Assembly (NCBI GenBank): GCA_023254015.1
Contig: JALQYS010000390.1
Span: 1-9,537, forward strand
Reading direction: 5' to 3'
Source of the DNA: Paracoccaceae bacterium
GTDB taxonomy: Bacteria > Pseudomonadota > Alphaproteobacteria > Rhodobacterales > Rhodobacteraceae
Length of the DNA stretch: 9,537 nt
Part shown: positions 6,686 to 9,537 of the stretch, piece after piece
How the letters are laid out: every line of letters starts with the position of its first letter
How positions within the stretch are numbered: position 1 is the first letter of the stretch
Notes under the pieces: model-generated
Database searches by the model: none
The model's input: only the letters and a program-made list of their open reading frames with translations
Told to the model about the DNA's origin: nothing
Translations under genes and position numbers: made by a program

Positions 6686-6932
6686 TCGTTCCCGCGCGTT
6701 TTCCCTCCAGACGCCCATGTCGCAGGGTTGGCCAGTGCCGTGGCGCCAGACCCTTGGGCCAGCAACTTTGGCTACCCCCAACCGCCAGATGCGCCGTGCG
6801 AAAACCCGGCCTTCCTCGCCCGTGGCGCGAGCGGCTACGCAACACTCTCGCCCGGCCTATGCTTTTGCGCGACTTGACGGGTCTGCCCTCGCGGCGAGAT
6901 GAAGGTGTCGCGCCAGAACAGGAGCTCGTCGC
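6686..6932. other. Non-coding spacer between glsA and the PAP2 gene
   Basis: These 247 bases hold no convincing gene on either strand; the short open frames read as low-complexity GC shadows. A TTGACG box lies at 6874-6879, but no good -10 element stands 16-18 bases downstream, so a promoter for the next gene is only possible. A 5-base stem at 6815-6831 is too weak to call. Confidence 0.5.
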
Positions 6933-7415
6933 ATGACCCATCGCTTTGGCGCGTTTCTGAGAGGGTCTTGGCTGCTTCCTGTCGTTCTTGCAGGTCTGAC
7001 CGCAGCCTTGAGCCCGACATCGGCAGCTGCGGGTCACCTTGACCGTGAAGAGCGGATCGCCACCGCCGTGCAACTGGCCCTGCCGCTTGCCGCCGAGGTC
7101 TGTGCCATCCGGCAAGACCGCGGCAAGGATTTTCTGGCGGCCTTTGCGGTGGAAACGGCCGCGGTGCAAGGCTTGAAATACGGACTTGGGTCGGCACCGA
7201 TCAACCAGCGGCCGAATGGCGGCAGCCACGGATTTCCCTCGGGTCATTCCGCCCTTGCGATGCTTGGGGCCACCGATCTGGCCAGGCGCTGCGTGCCGGA
7301 CCGACCGGTTCTGGGGGCGCTGGCCTATGGCACGGCCCTGGCCGTTGCCGCCTCGCGCCTTCATACCAGGGACCATGACGGCCCGCAGGTTCTGACCGGG
7401 CTGGCCATCGGCTAA
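6933..7415 (+). pseudogene. PAP2-family phosphatase, probably truncated by a stop codon near the C-terminus
   Basis: The 160-residue product starts with a signal peptide (hydrophobic core about residues 13-28, likely cleavage after SAAA at 30-33), so it acts in the periplasm or outer envelope. PAP2 (phosphatidate phosphatase/acid phosphatase) motifs follow: Lys82 and RP at 93-94 for motif 1, FPSGHS (101-106) for motif 2, and SR at 141-142 with His148 for motif 3. The position three residues after the His, normally Asp, is Gln152. The ATG at 6933 has AGGAG at 6920-6924. The frame stops at TAA (7413-7415) straight after GLAIG, but reading on in frame gives 22 further residues (FADGISLSAGKGFVGLDYQ..) ending in ..QISF before TGA at 7482-7484. 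That tail looks like a real protein end, so the TAA probably replaced a Tyr codon. The substrate (lipid or soluble phosphate ester) is unknown. Confidence 0.8.
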
Positions 7416-7484
7416 TTTGCGGATGGGATCAGCCTCTCAGCCGGCAAGGGGTTTGTGGGTCTAGACTATCAGATAAGCTTCTGA
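7416..7484 (+). pseudogene. In-frame tail of the PAP2 gene beyond the TAA
   Basis: Following the TAA at 7413-7415, the same frame continues without a break for 22 codons to a TGA. The encoded GKGFVGLDYQISF ending, with alternating hydrophobic and aromatic residues and a final Phe, looks like a genuine C-terminus. It overlaps the convergent Ada-domain gene by 16 bp. It would be translated only by readthrough, or if the TAA is a base error. Confidence 0.6.
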
Positions 7485-7708
7485 TCGCCGCCGCCGCACC
7501 GCTTGCAGGCGCGATAGTCGGCCGCCTCGGCAGCAGCCCGGCTGTCAAAGACCCGCAGGTTCCGCGGCAAGGGCGTGCGGGCCGGGCAACCGGCGCGGCA
7601 GTGGATGCCTGTCGAGGACACCGCATAGACCTGGGCAGCCTGCCCCCGTGCGGCAAAGACCTGCCATTCGGCATCAGAGGCGGCACGCCCCCAGGTCAGC
7701 TTCGCCAT
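7469..7708 (-). CDS. Stand-alone Ada-type zinc/methylphosphotriester-binding domain protein
   Basis: The 79-residue protein matches only the N-terminal domain of the adaptive-response protein Ada. The four zinc ligands are Cys37, Cys41, Cys68 and Cys71 in STGIHCRAGCPAR and YRACKRCGG, nearly the same numbering as Cys38/42/69/72 of E. coli Ada. By that alignment Cys37 corresponds to the residue that takes a methyl group from DNA methylphosphotriesters. The AraC-type DNA-binding and O6-methylguanine methyltransferase domains are absent, so it cannot act as a full Ada regulator or repair enzyme; it may bind zinc and DNA only. Its ATG overlaps the end of the upstream transporter gene by 13 bp, implying coupled translation. 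The 3' end overlaps the ancestral tail of the convergent PAP2 gene. Whether this small form repairs, senses or does something else is unknown. Confidence 0.85.
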   Translation of the reverse strand: MAKLTWGRAASDAEWQVFAARGQAAQVYAVSSTGIHCRAGCPARTPLPRNLRVFDSRAAAEAADYRACKRCGGGDQKLI

Positions 7709-8604
7709 TTCGCCAGCCTCCCATCCATCGCCACAAGCCCCGCCAGAATCAGCGCCAGCCCCCCGAGATGGCGCAAGAGCACCGGCTCGTCCAGAACCAG
7801 CACCCCCAGACCGATGGCCGAGGCCGGAATCAGGAACGTCACCAGCGACAACATCACCGCCCCGGCGCTGGCAAGGATGCGGAAATAGAGCACATAGGCC
7901 AGCGCGGTGGACAGGACCGCCAGCGCCACCACCGCCATAAGCGGCCCAGCCGGAGGCAGGTCCATGGCAAAGGGCCGGTCGATCACCAGCCAGACCGGCG
8001 CCAGCATCACCGCGCTGGCCCCCAGCATGCCAAAGGCCACCTGCATCGGCGCCAGACCCATCGCCTTGAACCGCCGCCCCCAGACCCCGGAAAACCCATA
8101 GGACAGCGCCGCCCCCAGACAGGCAACAATCGCCCAGAGGCTGCCCTCAAGCCCTGCGCCCGCGATCACCAAGACCCCGCCAAAGCCCAGGACAAGGCCA
8201 AGCCCCTTGCCGCGGGTCAGCCGCTCGTCCGCGGTAAAGACATGCGCCACCAGGACCGTCCACAGCGGCGTGGTCGCATTCAGGATCGAGGCCAGCCCGC
8301 CGGTGATCTGCCCTTGCGCCAGCACCAGCAGCGTGAAGGGCACGGCGTTGTTCAGAACGCCCATCACCGCCAGCGCCCCCCAGACGCGCGCGCCCCGGGG
8401 AAAGCCGGGGCCGGCACTGGCAAGCCACAGCCCCAGCACCGCCGCCGCCCCCGCGACCCGCAGCCAGACGATGGTCAGAACCGGCAGCCCCTGCAGCGCC
8501 AGTTCGACAAACAGAAACGATCCTCCCCACAAGGTGGAAAGGATCGCCAGAAAAACCCAGTTCGCCGCATTCATCCGCCCGACCGCCCCTGCTGCCCGCT
8601 CCAT
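7696..8604 (-). CDS. EamA/DMT-family transporter
   Basis: The 302-residue inner-membrane protein is almost entirely hydrophobic, with about ten predicted membrane spans in two EamA repeats (about residues 15-148 and 156-293). Family marks are the LWGGSFLFVELAL start (25-37), SILNATTPLWT (106-116) in the first repeat and LIPASAIGLGVLVLDEP (258-274) in the second. DMT proteins of this type usually export metabolites or amino acids; the substrate cannot be inferred. The ATG at 8604 has a G-rich ribosome-binding stretch (AAGGGGGG) just upstream; the Met at residue 11 (8574) is an equally family-like start. It lies 49 bp after the DUF2147 gene and overlaps the Ada-domain gene by 13 bp, so the three probably form one minus-strand unit. 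Confidence 0.92.
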   Translation of the reverse strand: MERAAGAVGRMNAANWVFLAILSTLWGGSFLFVELALQGLPVLTIVWLRVAGAAAVLGLWLASAGPGFPRGARVWGALAVMGVLNNAVPFTLLVLAQGQITGGLASILNATTPLWTVLVAHVFTADERLTRGKGLGLVLGFGGVLVIAGAGLEGSLWAIVACLGAALSYGFSGVWGRRFKAMGLAPMQVAFGMLGASAVMLAPVWLVIDRPFAMDLPPAGPLMAVVALAVLSTALAYVLYFRILASAGAVMLSLVTFLIPASAIGLGVLVLDEPVLLRHLGGLALILAGLVAMDGRLAKWRS

Positions 8605-8653
8605 GGCCCCCCCTTGCCATGGATCGCGCGCCGGGGCGACCCGGAGTTTGCGG

Positions 8654-9037
8654 TCAGTTCACGCGCTGCCAGTTCTGCTTGGCGCAGATCAACCCGCCCG
8701 CGACACAGCCGGCAAGGCGCAACTTGTCCCCCGAAAGGGCGATGGTGCCATAGTAAATCTTGTCATTCGACGGACGCCAAACCTCACCCTCATAGTCGCC
8801 ATCGCCCAAGGGCTTCATGTCGATCACCAGCGTCTTGCCGATGTTTTCCGACTGGTATTCGGCCCCGTCCTTGAAGGTGCGCGCGATCACCCCGCACAGC
8901 GCCGCGCCACAAGGCTTGATCGCCACATGGGCATAGGCCCCGTCATCGACCTCGGTCTGCCACATCCCCTCCAGCGGATCGGCGCCCGCCATTCCCGCCG
9001 CACAGGCCAACACCGCCGCCAGCATCCAGGGTTTCAT
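8654..9037 (-). CDS. DUF2147-family secreted protein
   Basis: The 127-residue protein has a clear signal peptide (MKPWMLAAVLACAAGMAGA, cleavage probably after residue 19), so it is periplasmic. The mature part shows the DUF2147 pattern: LEGMW (22-26), IKPCGAALCGVI (40-51), GEVWRPSNDKIYYG (84-97) and LRLAGCVAGGLIC followed by W.R at the end. Cys43/Cys48 and Cys111/Cys118 could form two disulfides. Its function is not known. I chose the ATG at 9037 because GGAGGAG lies just upstream; a longer frame starting at 9127 has an Arg-rich, non-homologous extension. From memory, a DUF2147 gene often sits between hisH and hisA in Rhodobacteraceae; here it occupies that area but on the opposite strand, 138 bp divergent from hisA. 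Confidence 0.88.
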   Translation of the reverse strand: MKPWMLAAVLACAAGMAGADPLEGMWQTEVDDGAYAHVAIKPCGAALCGVIARTFKDGAEYQSENIGKTLVIDMKPLGDGDYEGEVWRPSNDKIYYGTIALSGDKLRLAGCVAGGLICAKQNWQRVN

Positions 9038-9120
9038 CCGGTTCTCCTCCACTTGCCTTGCCCGATCATGGGCGACAAGGCGCCCCCCTGTCCAGCCGGA
9101 CCTGCGCGCGGCCTTGCCCC

Positions 9121-9149
9121 TTGGCATTTCCGCCCGCCCGTCCTAAGGC
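9121..9149 (+). promoter_or_regulatory. Possible promoter of hisA
   Basis: TTGGCA (9121-9126) and CTAAGG (9143-9148), 16 bases apart, lie 27 bases before the hisA ATG. The block CCGCCC-CCCG-CCTA-AGGC here is nearly the same as at 4419-4440 before hisB, one base shorter in the -10 region. The -10 is poorer than that of hisB. Confidence 0.35.
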
Positions 9150-9175
9150 AGGCGCAGCGAACATGGAGAGCCCCG

Positions 9176-9241
9176 ATGATCCTCTACCCCGCCATCGACC
9201 TGAAAGACGGCAACTGCGTGCGGCTTCTGCGCGGCGAGATG
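9176..9241 (+). pseudogene. hisA: HisA isomerase, first 22 codons only, cut at a junction
   Basis: The ATG at 9176 has GGAG at 9165-9168 and opens with MILYPAIDLKDGNCVRLLRG followed by EM, the unmistakable start of HisA, which isomerises ProFAR to PRFAR in the fourth step of histidine synthesis. Asp9 in AIDLK corresponds to the catalytic Asp of the (beta-alpha)8 barrel. After codon 22 the expected HisA sequence (a segment such as KATVF with DDPA) does not appear. Instead the DNA reads as a different gene on the minus strand. The forward frame stays open to the window end, but only as an Ala/Gly/Ser-rich shadow. In its true genome it should be followed by the rest of hisA and probably hisF. 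Confidence 0.9.
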
Positions 9242-9245
9242 TCGG
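9236..9245. other. Chimeric junction: hisA start joined to an opposite-strand FimV-like gene
   Basis: HisA coding sense ends at about 9241 (GEM). From about 9242 rightward the minus strand carries a coiled-coil plus Ala/Pro-rich frame. Read leftward, that minus frame runs into antisense hisA and stops at 9184-9186, giving a meaningless Arg/Ser-rich tail. No mobile-element ends are visible at the break. Confidence 0.8.
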
Positions 9246-9537
9246 CGGCCTTGTCGGCCGGCGCGGCGTCCTTCTTGCCTTCCGCCGCGGCGATCAGATC
9301 GGGGACCGGTTTGTCCTCCGCCTTCGGCGCCGGCGGTGCGGCGGCGGGTGCGGGTGCAGGGGCCGGCTTGGCTGCTGCAGGCTGCGGTGCCGCGGCAGGG
9401 GCCGGTGCCGCCGCCTTCTGCGCGTCGGCCAGCGGGGTGGTCTTCAGTTCGACCAGCTTCTGCAGGTCGCGCACATTGCGTTCGAGTTCGGCCAGCCGGC
9501 TGTTCGCGTCCTTCAGGGCGCGGTCCTTGGCGATGAC
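9242..9537 (-). pseudogene. FimV-like protein fragment (coiled coil plus Ala/Pro-rich linker), cut at both ends
   Basis: Reading in from the right edge, the minus strand encodes about 98 residues. First comes a heptad-like helical stretch (RALKDANSRLAELERNVRDL, then QKLVEL), then a low-complexity Ala/Pro/Lys linker, then a charged part (KAEDKPVPDLIAAAEGKKDA). The coil sequence and its ordering resemble FimV, the LysM-containing inner-membrane protein of betaproteobacteria and pseudomonads that supports type IV pilus assembly. The LysM and C-terminal TPR regions are not in the window. The frame has no in-window start that must be used: a Met lies at 9474, but coding sense continues upstream of it to the edge. 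The left end is lost at the hisA junction. The assignment rests on memory of the coil motif; another Ala/Pro-rich coiled-coil protein is possible. Confidence 0.6.

Noticed and set aside
7648..8874. A 408-codon plus-strand frame rich in Arg, Gln, His and Pro
   Set aside because: It is antisense to the EamA transporter and DUF2147 genes, has no ribosome-binding site and no recognisable domain.
425..9241. A genomic island or transposon inserted in a betaproteobacterium
   Set aside because: No transposase, integrase, tRNA target, terminal repeat or target duplication is visible, and the right flank does not continue the gene broken on the left.
9176..9537. A possible HisA fusion protein open to the window edge
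   Set aside because: After 22 HisA residues the frame is a low-complexity Ala/Gly/Ser translation of the antisense strand of the FimV-like gene; no HisA sequence follows.
1..9537. tRNA, rRNA, CRISPR arrays, toxin-antitoxin or defence genes
   Set aside because: No cloverleaf-like sequence, regular spaced repeats or matching protein motifs were seen on reading both strands by eye.

Overview
The window is a GC-rich, densely coding stretch that appears to be built from three pieces of different origin. The central piece, about 425 to 9241, looks like a Rhodobacteraceae (alphaproteobacterial) chromosome: protein styles, short overlaps between genes, and a his gene order (hisB, hisH, then hisA) fit that family. 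The left end (1 to about 424) and the right end (about 9242 to 9537) look betaproteobacterial: a pcaJ-pcaF pair from the beta-ketoadipate pathway on the left, and an Ala/Pro-rich FimV-like fragment on the right. Taxonomy is judged by eye from the translations and was not tested.

Left end: the 3' part of pcaJ, then the first ~19 codons of pcaF. At about 419-431 the thiolase reading stops making sense and, in another frame, the middle of an oligopeptide-type ABC ATPase begins, without its Walker A region. Right end: after an intact start and 22 correct codons of hisA, the sequence switches at about 9242 into a FimV-like gene on the opposite strand. Neither junction carries an insertion sequence, and the right side does not resume pcaF, so a simple insertion is excluded. 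A chimeric assembly is the most economical explanation.

Central piece, left to right: a DppD/OppD-type ATPase (5'-truncated) overlapping a complete DppF/OppF-type ATPase; a 261-bp spacer with a strong dyad; ribokinase (rbsK); a convergent phosphomannomutase-type gene on the minus strand; a promoter region; then hisB, hisH and a glutaminase gene (glsA) that overlaps hisH by 13 bp; a 247-bp spacer; a PAP2-family phosphatase that appears to be cut by a stop codon just before its C-terminal tail; and a minus-strand trio (DUF2147 protein, EamA/DMT transporter, stand-alone Ada-type zinc domain). Last comes the start of hisA with its own promoter-like sequence.

The genes serve amino-acid biosynthesis (histidine, with glutamine as nitrogen donor), sugar and sugar-phosphate metabolism (ribose, hexose phosphates), uptake and export. 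I see no phage, transposon, CRISPR, RNA gene or defence system, and nothing that amounts to a new biological system. The points most worth checking are the two junctions, the interrupted PAP2 gene, and the glutaminase coupled to hisH.
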